Shown here: positions 15,766-24,805 of the stretch, piece after piece
Layout of the letters: each line of letters opens with the position of its first letter
Numbering within the stretch: position 1 is the first letter of the stretch
Position numbers and translations under genes: made by a program
The notes under the pieces: generated by a model
The model's input: only the letters and a program-made list of their open reading frames with translations
What the model was told of the DNA's origin: nothing
The model's database searches: none
Source: DASUSF01 sp036375275
Lineage (GTDB): Bacteria > Pseudomonadota > Alphaproteobacteria > Geminicoccales > Geminicoccaceae
Direction: 5' to 3'
Assembly: GCA_036375275.1 (NCBI GenBank)
Contig: DASUSF010000061.1
Coordinates: 1 to 33,169 of the forward strand
Length of the DNA: 33,169 bases

Positions 15766-17160
15766 ATGATCGCCGCCCGGAGCATGCGTGAGCGGACCGC
15801 CGCGGTCCTCGGCCTCGGCGCCTCCGGACGCTCGACCTGCCGCAGCCTCGCCGCCGGCGGCGCCAACGTGTGGGCGTGGGACGACTCGACGGCGCAGCGC
15901 GAGGCCGCGGCGGCCGAAGGCATCCCGATCGTCTGCCTCGAGCTCTGCAACTGGGACCGCTGCGACCGCCTGCTGCTCAGCCCGGGGATCCCGCTCCGCC
16001 TCCCGAAGCCGCACCGGCTGGTGCGCCAGGCGCGGGCGGCTCGCGTGCCGGTGGTGGGCGACGTGGAACTGCTGGTCGAGAACCAGCCCGGCCGCACCAT
16101 CGTCGGGATCACCGGCACCAACGGCAAATCGACCACCACGGCGCTGGTCGGCGACCTCCTGCGCGGCGCCGGCCTGGGCACGCAGGTCGGAGGCAATATT
16201 GGCTTGCCGGTACTAGATCTATTGCCTAAACCAGAGGGTGACATCTACGTATTGGAGTTGTCGTCCTTCCAGCTCGACCTCACCGACCACCTGGCCTGCC
16301 ACGTCGCCGTGATCTTGAACATCAGCTCCGACCATCTCGACCGCCATGGCGGCATGGCCGGCTACGTCCGCGCCAAGCGCCGGATTCTGCGCAACCAGCA
16401 GGCGAGGGATCACGCGATCATCGGGGTCGACGACGAGCACGGCCGGGCTCTGCTCGGCGAGCTGCGCCGCGAGGACCGGCGCCGCGTCGTCCCGATCTCG
16501 GGGCGGGAACCGGTCGACGGCGGAGTGTTCACCGTCGACGGCCGCCTGTTCGATGCCACCGAAGGCCGCGCCCGGGACATCGCCGACCTGTCGGCGGTCG
16601 ACGCGCTGCGCGGCGAGCACAACGGGCAGAACGCTGCCGCGGCCTTCGCCGTGGCCCGCGCGCTGGGTGCGGAGGTCGAGGCCGCGCGGCGCGGGCTCGC
16701 CCGCTTCGCCGGCCTCGCGCACCGGATGGAGGTGGTCGGCGAGATCGACGGCATCCGCTTCGTCAACGACAGCAAGGCGACCAACGCCGAAGCGGCCTCG
16801 CGCGCGCTCGCCAGCTACCGCAACATCTACTGGATCGCGGGCGGCCGGGCCAAGCCGGGCGGCATCGACGGGCTCGGTGCGGCGCTCGACCGGGTCCGCC
16901 ACGCCTTCCTGATCGGCGAGGCGGCGGAAAGCTTCGCGGCGAGCCTGCACGGCCGGGTGCCGGCCACGATCTCGGGCGATCTCGCGACTGCCCTCCGTCA
17001 GGCGACGGCAGCGGCGCGGACCGACCGGAGCGGGGAGGCCCGCGTCGTCCTGTTGACGCCGGCCTGCGCCTCGTACGACCAGTTCCGGAACTTCGAAGCC
17101 CGGGGCGAGTCGTTCCGGGAGCTGGTCGGCCAGATGCTCGACGCCGAGGCCGCACGATGA
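15766..17160 (+). CDS. murD: UDP-MurNAc-L-alanine--D-glutamate ligase
   Basis: MurD adds D-glutamate to UDP-MurNAc-L-Ala. The product is 464 residues: an N-terminal UDP-binding Rossmann part (AVLGLGASGRSTCRSLAAGG), the ATP loop GTNGKST (117-123), GGNIGLPVLDLL, ELSSFQLD, ISSDHLDRHGGM, AKRRIL, and the late FVNDSKATNAEAASRAL. It starts seven bases after mraY. An ATG at 15784 is an alternative start. A 66-base patch (16195-16260) uses rare, A/T-rich codons while keeping the family sequence (listed separately). The stop overlaps the ftsW start (ATGA). Confidence 0.96.
   Translation: MIAARSMRERTAAVLGLGASGRSTCRSLAAGGANVWAWDDSTAQREAAAAEGIPIVCLELCNWDRCDRLLLSPGIPLRLPKPHRLVRQARAARVPVVGDVELLVENQPGRTIVGITGTNGKSTTTALVGDLLRGAGLGTQVGGNIGLPVLDLLPKPEGDIYVLELSSFQLDLTDHLACHVAVILNISSDHLDRHGGMAGYVRAKRRILRNQQARDHAIIGVDDEHGRALLGELRREDRRRVVPISGREPVDGGVFTVDGRLFDATEGRARDIADLSAVDALRGEHNGQNAAAAFAVARALGAEVEAARRGLARFAGLAHRMEVVGEIDGIRFVNDSKATNAEAASRALASYRNIYWIAGGRAKPGGIDGLGAALDRVRHAFLIGEAAESFAASLHGRVPATISGDLATALRQATAAARTDRSGEARVVLLTPACASYDQFRNFEARGESFRELVGQMLDAEAAR
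16195..16260 (+). other. Low-GC synonymous codon patch inside murD
   Basis: Over 22 codons the GC content drops to 29 of 66 bases (44%), in a gene and region near 70%. Only 11 of 22 third positions are G or C. All six leucines are TTG (4) or CTA (2), although CTG and CTC dominate elsewhere. The encoded NIGLPVLDLL and DIYVLEL remain the normal MurD sequence. The patch contains TTGCCG-N17-TAAACC, a weak internal promoter possibility for the genes from ftsW on. Confidence 0.75.
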
Positions 17161-18272
17161 TCCCGCTCGACCGGACCGAGCGCCACCTCCTCGCCCGCTG
17201 GTGGTGGACCGTCGACCGGCCGCTTTTGGCGGGCCTCGGCATGCTCGCGCTCGCCGGCGTGATCTTCGTGTTCGCCGCGAGCCCGCCGGTCGCGCATCGG
17301 CTCGATCTGCCCTCGCTGCATTTCGTCACCCGGCACGCGATCTACCTCGTCCCCGCGGCGACCCTGCTGCTCGGCGCCTCGCTGCTCGGGCCGACCGGCG
17401 TCCGGCGCCTGGCGACGGCGCTCCTCGTCGCCGGTCTGCTGCTGCTGGTGCTGACCCTCCTGACCGGACCGGAGATCAAGGGCGCGCGGAGATGGGTCTC
17501 GCTCGGCGGGGTGGTGGTGCAGCCGAGCGAGCTGATCAAGCCGGCCCTGGCCGTGGTGATCGGCGCGATGCTCGCCCGCGCCCCCGGGACCGAGCAGCTT
17601 CGGCCGGTGCTCCTGCTGGCCCTCGTGGTCGTCGCGCTGCTGCTCGCCCAGCCCGACGTCGGCATGTCGCTCACGGTCGCCGCCATGGTCGCGGCGCAGC
17701 TGTTCGTCGCCGGACTGCCGTGGCTCCTGGTCGGCCTCGCCACGACGTGCGGGATCCTCCTGCTCTGGTCCGCCTACGTGTGGTTCCCGCACGTCGCCGA
17801 GCGGATCGACCGGTTCATCGATCCCTCCTCGGGGGACCACTACCAGGTGGCGACCGCCCTGAAGGCGGTGCAGGGCGCCGCCTGGTTCGGCAGCGGTCCG
17901 GGCGAGGGGGAGGTCAAGTACCGCCTTCCGGACGCCCACAGCGACTTCGTCTTCGCCGTGATCGCCGAGGAGTTCGGCCTGGTCGCCTGCCTGGCCCTGA
18001 TCGGGCTGTTCGCCTTCATCCTGATCCGTGGGCTGGAGCGGGCGCGCCTGCGCAACGACCGCTTCGTCCTGCTCGCCTCGGTCGGCCTGCTCACCCACTT
18101 CGGCCTCCAGGCGATCGTCAATCTCGGCGTCAACCTCGGGGTCCTGCCGGCGACCGGGATGACCCTGCCGTTCGTCAGCTACGGCGGCTCGTCGCTGTGC
18201 GCCACCGCGCTCGCCATGGGCATGCTGCTCGCCCTGAGCAGGCGCCGGCCGGGCGGTGAGGTCGAGCCGTGA
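17157..18272 (+). CDS. ftsW: Septal peptidoglycan glycosyltransferase FtsW
   Basis: FtsW is a SEDS-family membrane glycosyltransferase that polymerises lipid II at the septum together with FtsI. The product is 371 residues with about ten hydrophobic helices. Family blocks seen are the GARRWVSLGGVVVQPSELIK region (the family's RW-x-QPSE motif), LLLAQPDVGMSLTV (the conserved catalytic Asp), SGPGEGEVKYRLPDAHSDFV, FAVIAEEFGL, and the end GMTLPFVSYGGSS. It overlaps murD by ATGA and murG by GTGA. Confidence 0.96.
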   Translation: MIPLDRTERHLLARWWWTVDRPLLAGLGMLALAGVIFVFAASPPVAHRLDLPSLHFVTRHAIYLVPAATLLLGASLLGPTGVRRLATALLVAGLLLLVLTLLTGPEIKGARRWVSLGGVVVQPSELIKPALAVVIGAMLARAPGTEQLRPVLLLALVVVALLLAQPDVGMSLTVAAMVAAQLFVAGLPWLLVGLATTCGILLLWSAYVWFPHVAERIDRFIDPSSGDHYQVATALKAVQGAAWFGSGPGEGEVKYRLPDAHSDFVFAVIAEEFGLVACLALIGLFAFILIRGLERARLRNDRFVLLASVGLLTHFGLQAIVNLGVNLGVLPATGMTLPFVSYGGSSLCATALAMGMLLALSRRRPGGEVEP

Positions 18273-19387
18273 GCGCAAGGGTCGTCCTCGCCGCAGGCGG
18301 CACCGGCGGGCACATGTTCCCGGCGGTCGCCGTCGAATCGGAGCTGCGCCGGCGCGGGCTCCGACCGCTGATCGTCTGCGATCGCCGCGGCGCCCGGTTC
18401 CTCGACCCGGCCGCCGGCCATCGGACGGTGTCCGCGGCGAGCCCGTCGGGCGGGCTGAGGCGCCGGATCGGCGGCGGCCTCCGCCTACTGCTCGGGACCC
18501 TGCAGAGCGTCGTCCTGCTTCTCCGGGACCGGCCGAGCGCCGCGCTCTGCTTCGGGGGGTACGCGGCCCTGCCCGTGGCGGTCGCCGCCCGCGTGCTCGG
18601 CGTGCCGGTCGTGGTGCACGAGCAGAACGCGGTCCTGGGGCGGACCAACCGGCTGGCCGGCGGCGGCGCGGCGGCGCTCGCCCTGACCTTCGAAGACACC
18701 TCGGGCATGCCCGACCGGCCGAACGGGCGCTGCGTGATCACGGGCAATCCGGTCCGTCCCGAGGTCCAGGCACTTGCCGGCGCAGCCTATGCCGCCCCCG
18801 ATCGGGACGGCCCCTTCCGCCTGGTCGTGGTCGGCGGCAGCCAGGGCGCGCGCAGCCTCAGCGAGGTCGTGCCGGAGGCGATCGCCGCCCTCGGGGAGGA
18901 CCTTCGCGCACGCCTCGTCCTGACCCAGCAGTGCCGTCCCGAGGATCTCACGCGGGTCCGCGCCGCCTATCACCGGATCGGGCTCGAGGCCAGCCTGGCG
19001 AGCTTCTTCAGCGATCTTCCGGAGCGTCTCGCGACCGCGCACCTGGTCATCTCGCGCTCCGGCGCCTCGAGCGTCGCCGAGCTCCTGGTGCTCGGCCGGC
19101 CGTCGATCCTCGTGCCGTACCGCCATGCCGCCGACGATCATCAACGGGCCAATGCCGAAGCCCTGGTCCTCGGAGGCGCGGCGTGGATCCTGCCGGAGGA
19201 CGAGCTCGACAGCGGGAAGCTCGCTCGGCTGCTCGAGCAGCTGGCGCGTTCCCCCGACCGGCTGGCGGGCGCGGCGCGGCGGGCGCAGGAGCTGGCCCGC
19301 CCGGATGCGGCGAGCGCGCTCGCGGACGTCCTGATCCCGCTCCTCGACCGCCGCGCGGCGACCCGCGACCGGGAGGTGCTGGCATGA
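18269..19387 (+). CDS. murG: UDP-GlcNAc:lipid I N-acetylglucosaminyltransferase
   Basis: MurG makes lipid II on the inner face of the membrane. The product is 372 residues from a GTG start. The N-terminal glycine-rich loop GGTGGHMFPA (10-19), HEQNAVLGRTNRL, GNPVRPEV, VVGGSQGARSLSEV and the C-terminal UDP-GlcNAc site region SRSGASSVAELLVLGRPSIL followed by PYRHAADDHQRANAEAL are all in place. The GTGA overlap with ftsW and ATGA overlap with murC mark coupling. Confidence 0.97.
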   Translation: MSARVVLAAGGTGGHMFPAVAVESELRRRGLRPLIVCDRRGARFLDPAAGHRTVSAASPSGGLRRRIGGGLRLLLGTLQSVVLLLRDRPSAALCFGGYAALPVAVAARVLGVPVVVHEQNAVLGRTNRLAGGGAAALALTFEDTSGMPDRPNGRCVITGNPVRPEVQALAGAAYAAPDRDGPFRLVVVGGSQGARSLSEVVPEAIAALGEDLRARLVLTQQCRPEDLTRVRAAYHRIGLEASLASFFSDLPERLATAHLVISRSGASSVAELLVLGRPSILVPYRHAADDHQRANAEALVLGGAAWILPEDELDSGKLARLLEQLARSPDRLAGAARRAQELARPDAASALADVLIPLLDRRAATRDREVLA

Positions 19388-20805
19388 GGGACCTTCCGGT
19401 GGACGCCGGCGGCATCCATTTCGTCGGGATCGGCGGTATCGGCATGAGCGGCATCGCCGAGATCCTGCACAACCTCGGGCACCGGGTTCAGGGCTCGGAC
19501 GTCACGGAGAACGCGAACATCGAGCGTCTCCGCGCGCTCGGCATCCCGGTCCAGATCGGCCACCGGGGGGCGAACCTCGGCGACTGCGGCGTGGTCGTGA
19601 AGTCGTCGGCGATCCGGGACGACAATCCCGAGATCGAGGCAGCGCGCGGGGCGCGCGTTCCGGTGGTCCGGCGGGCCGAGATGCTGGGCGAGCTGATGCG
19701 GCTGAAGTGGGCGATCGCGGTCGCCGGCACCCACGGCAAGACCACGACGACCTCGATGGTCGCGGCGGTGCTCGATGCGGCGGGGCTCGACCCGACCGTG
19801 ATCAACGGCGGCATCATCAACGCCTACGGCACCAACGCCCGCCACGGCCAGGGCGACTGGATGGTGGTCGAGGCGGACGAGTCGGACGGCACCTTCGTCC
19901 GCCTGCCGGCGAGCATCGCCGTGGTCACCAACATCGACCCCGAGCATCTCGACTTCTACGGCGATTTCGATGCCGTGCGCGCCGCCTTCCAGAGCTTCCT
20001 GGAGAGCCTGCCCTTCTACGGCTTCGCGGCGTTGTGCATCGATCATCCCGAGGTCCAGGCGCTGTTCGGACGGATCACCGACCGCCGGCTCGTGACCTAC
20101 GGCTTCAGCCCCCAGGCCGACGTCCAGGCGACCGGCGTCACGATCGACGCCACCGGCGCGGTCTTCGACGTCGAGCTGCGGGACCGCTTCGGCCTGCCGG
20201 AGCGGCGGATCGACCGGCTCCGGCTCGCCATGCCCGGCCGGCACAACGTCCAGAACGCACTCGCGGCGGTTGCGATCGCGCGCGAGCTCGGCATCGGCGA
20301 CGCCACGCTGGCGCGGGCGCTCGCCGGCTTCGGCGGCGTCAAGCGCCGCTTCACGCGCACCGGCGAAGCCGGCGGCGTCGTCGTGATCGACGACTACGGC
20401 CATCATCCGGTGGAGATCCAGGCGGTGCTCGAGACCGCGCGCCAGGCCTTCGACGGGCGCCTGATCGCGGTCGTCCAGCCGCACCGCTACAGCCGCCTGC
20501 GCGACCTGTTCCAGGGCTTCTGCACCGCCTTCAACCATGCCGACACGGTGCTCGTGGCGCCGGTCTACGCCGCCGGCGAGGCGCCGCTCGCCGGCATCGA
20601 CCGCGATGCGCTGGTCGAGGGGCTGAAGCGGTCCGGCCACCGCGACGCGCGCGCGCTCGAAGGGCCGGACGAGCTGGCCCCTGAGATCGACGCGATCGCG
20701 CGGCCGGGCGACGCGGTGATCTGCCTCGGTGCCGGAAGCATCACCGCCTGGGCGAACGCGCTCCCCGACCAGCTGCGGGCGCGTCGCGCGGAAAGCGCCG
20801 CGTGA
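19384..20805 (+). CDS. murC: UDP-MurNAc--L-alanine ligase
   Basis: MurC adds L-alanine to UDP-MurNAc, the first Mur ligase step. The product is 473 residues. IHFVGIGGIGMSGIAEIL near the start binds the UDP substrate. The ATP loop is GTHGKTT (115-121), with EADESDGTF, NIDPEHLDFYG, VQNALAAVAIA, KRRFTRTGEAGG, VVIDDYGHHPVEI and QPHRYSRLRDL after it. The frame is open upstream through murG, but the ATG at 19384 (ATGA overlap) is clearly the start. The stop overlaps murB. Confidence 0.97.
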   Translation: MRDLPVDAGGIHFVGIGGIGMSGIAEILHNLGHRVQGSDVTENANIERLRALGIPVQIGHRGANLGDCGVVVKSSAIRDDNPEIEAARGARVPVVRRAEMLGELMRLKWAIAVAGTHGKTTTTSMVAAVLDAAGLDPTVINGGIINAYGTNARHGQGDWMVVEADESDGTFVRLPASIAVVTNIDPEHLDFYGDFDAVRAAFQSFLESLPFYGFAALCIDHPEVQALFGRITDRRLVTYGFSPQADVQATGVTIDATGAVFDVELRDRFGLPERRIDRLRLAMPGRHNVQNALAAVAIARELGIGDATLARALAGFGGVKRRFTRTGEAGGVVVIDDYGHHPVEIQAVLETARQAFDGRLIAVVQPHRYSRLRDLFQGFCTAFNHADTVLVAPVYAAGEAPLAGIDRDALVEGLKRSGHRDARALEGPDELAPEIDAIARPGDAVICLGAGSITAWANALPDQLRARRAESAA

Positions 20806-21719
20806 TGGCGGCGGCGCACGTGGCGAACCTCCGCGGCCGGCTCAGGGCGGACCTGCCGCTCGCGCCCCGCACCTGGTTCAGGGCCGGTGGCGCGGCGGAG
20901 CTGTTCTTCGAGCCGGCGGACCTCGACGACCTGCAGAGCCTGCTGCGCGACCGGCCGGCCGGGCTGCCGGTGACCCCGCTCGGCGTCGCCTCGAACGTCC
21001 TCGTCCGCGATGCGGGGCTCGAGGGCGTCGTGGTCCGGCTTTCCGGCCCCCTCGCGACGGTCAGGGTCGACGGCGCGCGGATCATCGCCGGCGCCGGCGC
21101 CTCGGACCGGGCGGTCGCGATCAAGGCGGCCGAGGGCGAGGTCGCCGGCCTCGAGTTCCTGATCGGCATCCCGGGCACCCTCGGCGGTGCCGTCCGGATG
21201 AACGCCGGGGCCTTCGGCGGCGAGACCGCGGACCTCGTCGAGACGGTGACCGCCCTGGACCCGGACGGCTCTGCGCACCGCCTCGGGGCGGCGGACCTGG
21301 GCTTCGGCTACCGCCACTCGGGCCTGCCGGACGGCTGGATCGTGACCGAGGTGACGCTCCGGGGTGCACCCGGCGAACAGGCCCCGATCCGCGCGCGCAT
21401 GCACGCGATCAAGGCCGAGCGGGAGGCCAGCCAGCCGCTCCGGGTTGCGACCGGCGGCAGCACCTTCAAGAACCCCGACGGCGACAAGGCCTGGCGGCTG
21501 ATCGACGCCGCGGGATGCCGCGGCCTCCGGATCGGCCAGGCGATGGTCTCGGACAAGCACTGCAACTTCCTGGTCAACCTCGGCGGCGCGCGCGCGTCCG
21601 ACATCGAGCGGCTCGGCGAGCGGGTGCGCGAGCGGGTGCAGGCGGCGACCGGCGTGCGCCTCGAATGGGAGATCCACCGGCTGGGCCGGCCGGCGCCGGG
21701 ACTGGAGGCCGCGGCATGA
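20805..21719 (+). CDS. murB: UDP-N-acetylenolpyruvoylglucosamine reductase
   Basis: This FAD enzyme reduces UDP-GlcNAc-enolpyruvate to UDP-MurNAc with NADPH. The product is 304 residues from the ATG at 20805 (TGATG overlap with the murC stop). A GTG directly before, at 20802, would add one residue. Motifs are the RTWFRAGGAAELFFEP start region, AGASDRAVAIKAAE, GIPGTLGGAVRMNAGAFGGE, GYRHSGL, and GSTFKNPDG with the catalytic Ser219. AWRLIDAAGCRGLRIGQAMV and SDKHCNFLVNLG complete the domain. The size and the missing extra loop fit the short MurB type. Confidence 0.96.
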   Translation: MAAAHVANLRGRLRADLPLAPRTWFRAGGAAELFFEPADLDDLQSLLRDRPAGLPVTPLGVASNVLVRDAGLEGVVVRLSGPLATVRVDGARIIAGAGASDRAVAIKAAEGEVAGLEFLIGIPGTLGGAVRMNAGAFGGETADLVETVTALDPDGSAHRLGAADLGFGYRHSGLPDGWIVTEVTLRGAPGEQAPIRARMHAIKAEREASQPLRVATGGSTFKNPDGDKAWRLIDAAGCRGLRIGQAMVSDKHCNFLVNLGGARASDIERLGERVRERVQAATGVRLEWEIHRLGRPAPGLEAAA

Positions 21720-22615
21720 GCCACGTCGCGGTGCTCCTCGGCGGCTGGTCGGCGGAACGCGAGGTCTCGCTGGTGAGCGGCCAGGCCGCGGCCGAGGCGC
21801 TCGCCCGGCACGGCTACCGGGTGACGCCGATCGACGTCGACCGCGCCCTGCCGGAGCGGCTGCGCGAGGCGCGTCCGGACGTCGTGTACAACGCGCTCCA
21901 CGGCCGCTACGGCGAGGACGGCACGGTCCAGGGCCTGCTCGAGATCATGGGCATCCCCTATACCCATTCCGGGGTGCTCGCCTCCGCGCTCGCGATGGAC
22001 AAGGCGATGGCCAAGCGCCTGTTCGAGAGCGCCGGCCTGCGCTGCCCCGAGGGGCGGGTGCTGAGCATCGGCGACCTCGATGACGCCGACCTGCCGCCCC
22101 CGCCCTACGTGATCAAGCCGAACCGGGAGGGCTCGAGCGTCGGCGTGACCATCGTCCAGAGCGGCGACGACCGGCCGCGCGAGCGCAACAGCTGGCCCTA
22201 CGGGACCGAGGTGCTGGTCGAGCGCTACATCGCCGGCCGGGAGCTCACGGTCGGCGTCCTCGACGACCGGCCGCTCGAGGTGACCGAGATCCGGCCGCGT
22301 CAGGGCTTCTACGACTACTACGCCAAGTACACCGAGGCGCAGGCGGTCCATCTGCTGCCCGCGCCGCTCGACCCGGAGGTCCGGGAACAGGCGCTGGAGG
22401 AGGCGCTACGCGCGCACCGGGCGCTCGGCTGCCGCGGCGTCAGCCGGGCCGATTTCCGGCTCGCCGACGACGACCGGACCCTCTACCTGCTCGAGGTCAA
22501 CACCCAGCCCGGGATGACCCCGCTCTCGCTGGTCCCCGAGCAGGCGGCGCACGTCGGCCTCGCCTTCGACGACCTCGTGGTTCATCTCGTGGAGCAGGCC
22601 CGATGCGACGGGTGA
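21716..22615 (+). CDS. ddl: D-alanine--D-alanine ligase
   Basis: This ATP-grasp enzyme joins two D-alanines for MurF. The product is 299 residues. Seen are HVAVLLGGWSAEREVSLVSG, HGRYGEDGTVQGLLEIMGIP, YTHSGVLASALAMDKAMAK, YVIKPNREGSSVGV, LVERYIAGRELTVGVL, and the metal and substrate region VSRADFRLADDDRTLYLLEV followed by NTQPGMTPLSLVPEQ. The ATG overlaps the murB stop (ATGA). The 3' end overlaps ftsQ by 13 bases. Confidence 0.97.
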   Translation: MSHVAVLLGGWSAEREVSLVSGQAAAEALARHGYRVTPIDVDRALPERLREARPDVVYNALHGRYGEDGTVQGLLEIMGIPYTHSGVLASALAMDKAMAKRLFESAGLRCPEGRVLSIGDLDDADLPPPPYVIKPNREGSSVGVTIVQSGDDRPRERNSWPYGTEVLVERYIAGRELTVGVLDDRPLEVTEIRPRQGFYDYYAKYTEAQAVHLLPAPLDPEVREQALEEALRAHRALGCRGVSRADFRLADDDRTLYLLEVNTQPGMTPLSLVPEQAAHVGLAFDDLVVHLVEQARCDG

Positions 22616-23457
22616 GCCTCGCCGCGCGGCGTGCCCGCAGCTTCCTCCGGCGCCCGCCGCCGCCCCGCTGGCGCCGTCCGGCGATCCTGGCGATCGGCAT
22701 CGGCCTGACGGCGATGGCCGCGGCCGGGACCTTGGACTGGGCGCTCCGGAGCGGCGTCCTCGCCACCACCCTCTCGCGGGTCGAGCGCGGGGTGCTGCGG
22801 TGGACGGTCGAGGCCGGCCTCGGGGTCGACCAGATCCTGCTCGACGGGCGAATCCGGACCTCGCGCCAAGCGGTGCTCGACCACCTCGGCGTGCACGCCG
22901 GCGACCCGATCCTGGGGCTCGCGCCGGAGGATCTCAGCGCCCGGCTCGAGGACCTGACCTGGGTCGAGAGCGCGGAGGTTGTCCGCCTGCTTCCGGGGAC
23001 GCTGCACGTCCGCCTGAGCGAGCGGCGTCCGCTCGCGCTCTGGCAGAAGGACGGCCGCCTCGCCCTGATCGACCACGCCGGCGGCGTGGTGCCGACCGGC
23101 GACGGCCGGGACGAGCTGCTCCGGGCTTACGGCAACCTTCGGATCGTCGTCGGCGACGGCGCCGCGGGGCAGGCGGCGAAGCTGTTCGCGGCGCTCTCGA
23201 GCGAGCCCGAGCTCTGGTCGAAGGTGGTGGCGCTGACCTTCGTCGGCGGCCGGCGGTGGGACGTCCGGCTCGACCGGGGGATCGACGTCCTGCTGCCGGA
23301 CCGGGATCCGGTCGCGGCCTGGCGGCGGCTGGCCCGGGTGGCGCGCGAGCACGATCTGCTCGAACGCGCCGTGACCGAGATCGATCTGCGCCTCCTGCCG
23401 GACCGGATGCGGCTCAGGCTCGACCGCGATGCGATCGATCAGGGGCGGACGGTCTGA
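22603..23457 (+). CDS. ftsQ: Cell division protein FtsQ
   Basis: The 284-residue bitopic membrane protein links FtsL/FtsB to the division ring. A basic, Pro-rich cytosolic start (1-25) is followed by a membrane helix (about 26-45). A POTRA domain (about 75-143: VDQILLDGRIRTSRQAVLDH, VESAEVVRLLPGTLHVRLSE, RRPLALWQ) comes next, then the FtsQ domain (LIDHAGGVVP, WDVRLDRGIDVLLPD). Sequence identity in this family is low, but architecture, length and position between ddl and ftsA are decisive. The start lies inside the ddl end. The stop TGA overlaps the ftsA ATG. Confidence 0.95.
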   Translation: MRRVSLAARRARSFLRRPPPPRWRRPAILAIGIGLTAMAAAGTLDWALRSGVLATTLSRVERGVLRWTVEAGLGVDQILLDGRIRTSRQAVLDHLGVHAGDPILGLAPEDLSARLEDLTWVESAEVVRLLPGTLHVRLSERRPLALWQKDGRLALIDHAGGVVPTGDGRDELLRAYGNLRIVVGDGAAGQAAKLFAALSSEPELWSKVVALTFVGGRRWDVRLDRGIDVLLPDRDPVAAWRRLARVAREHDLLERAVTEIDLRLLPDRMRLRLDRDAIDQGRTV

Positions 23458-24725
23458 TGCGCGACAACGTCGTGTCCCTGCCGGACCGCAGCGAGCGGGC
23501 GCGCGGCCGCCAGGAGCCGATCGCGGTGCTGGACATCGGCACCGACAAGATGTGCTGCCTGATCGCCCGGACCGGGGCCGGCGACCGCCACGCGGTGGTC
23601 GGCTCGGGCCACCAGCTCGCCGAGGGGCTGCGCGCCGGCGAGATGGTCGATGCCGAGGCGGTCGAGGCCTCGATCGCCGCGGTCGTGCACGAGGCGGAGC
23701 AGCAGGCCGGCGTCACCGTCCGCGAGGTCACCCTCGGCATCTCGGCAGGGCGGCCACGCTCGCGGCTCAGCGAGATCCGGATCGACCTCGGCGGTCGGGC
23801 GGTGACATCCCAGGACGTGGTCCGCGGCCTCGCCCATGCGGAGGCCGAGGCCCGGGCGAGCGGCGCCGAAATCCTGCACGCGCTGCCGGTCGAGATCACC
23901 CTGGACGAGAGCCAGCCGCTGCTCGACCCGCGCGGCATGATCGGTCAGCGGCTCAGCCTCAAGGTCCATCTGGTCGAGGTCGCCGCGGCGCCGCTCTACA
24001 ACCTGGTGGCGGCGGTCGAGCGCTGTCATCTCGACGTGCGCGCGACGGTGGCCGGCTCCTATGCCGGCGGCCTCGCGGTGCTCAGCGAGGACGAGCTGGC
24101 GCTCGGCGCCCTGGTGGTGGACATGGGCGGCGGCGTGACCGGCGCCGCGCGCTTCGCCGCCGGCCGGCTGCAGGAGATCCACGCCGTCCCGCTCGGCGGC
24201 CGGCACGTCACCCAGGATCTGGCGCTCGGCCTCGAGATCGGGCGTCACCAGGCGGAGCGGCTGAAGACCCTCTACGGCAGCGTCCTGCCGCGGGCGGGCG
24301 ACGCGCGGCAGCGGCTCGAGGTGGTCGAGCCGAACGGTCCCGATCAGGCGCGGATCGTGACCCGGGCGCGGCTGACCGAGATCGCGCGGCCACGGATCGA
24401 GGAGATCTTCCAGCTGCTGCGCGCCCGGGTCCGGCCGGAGCGGATTCCGCCGTCGGGGCGCCGGCTGGTGCTGACCGGCGGCGCCAGCCAGCTCGAGGGG
24501 GTGGTCGATCTTGCCGAGGAAATGTTCGCCATGCCGGCGCGGCTCGGGCAGGCGCGGGGGCTGGAGACGGCCGACCTCGACCTCGTCGCCGCGACCACGG
24601 CGGCCGGCCTGATCCGATGGACCACCCGTGACGACGGCGGCCTGAGCTTTCGCTCGGCCCGTCCTGCACCTGCGATCACCGCGCGGCTCGCCCGGCTCGG
24701 GCAGTGGCTGCGAGAGAACTTCTGA
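23457..24725 (+). CDS. ftsA: Cell division protein FtsA
   Basis: FtsA is an actin-like ATPase that tethers FtsZ to the membrane. The product is 422 residues. Motifs are the phosphate-1 loop AVLDIGTDKMCCLIA, the 1C subdomain region (VREVTLGISAGRPRSRLSEI), LVVDMGGGVTGAARFA (phosphate-2), VPLGGRHVTQDLALGL and LVLTGGASQLEGVVDLAEEM (adenosine loop). The C-terminal end RLARLGQWLRENF is an amphipathic membrane-targeting helix. The ATG overlaps the ftsQ stop (TGATG). The longer open frame upstream is a shadow of ftsQ. Confidence 0.97.
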   Translation: MRDNVVSLPDRSERARGRQEPIAVLDIGTDKMCCLIARTGAGDRHAVVGSGHQLAEGLRAGEMVDAEAVEASIAAVVHEAEQQAGVTVREVTLGISAGRPRSRLSEIRIDLGGRAVTSQDVVRGLAHAEAEARASGAEILHALPVEITLDESQPLLDPRGMIGQRLSLKVHLVEVAAAPLYNLVAAVERCHLDVRATVAGSYAGGLAVLSEDELALGALVVDMGGGVTGAARFAAGRLQEIHAVPLGGRHVTQDLALGLEIGRHQAERLKTLYGSVLPRAGDARQRLEVVEPNGPDQARIVTRARLTEIARPRIEEIFQLLRARVRPERIPPSGRRLVLTGGASQLEGVVDLAEEMFAMPARLGQARGLETADLDLVAATTAAGLIRWTTRDDGGLSFRSARPAPAITARLARLGQWLRENF

Positions 24726-24805
24726 GCGAGAGCCGAGACAACATCGGCCGGCTCCGAGGAGGAGGCCCCGGCGACGGGGCAACAACGGAGGAGGATAAAC
24801 GAGCA

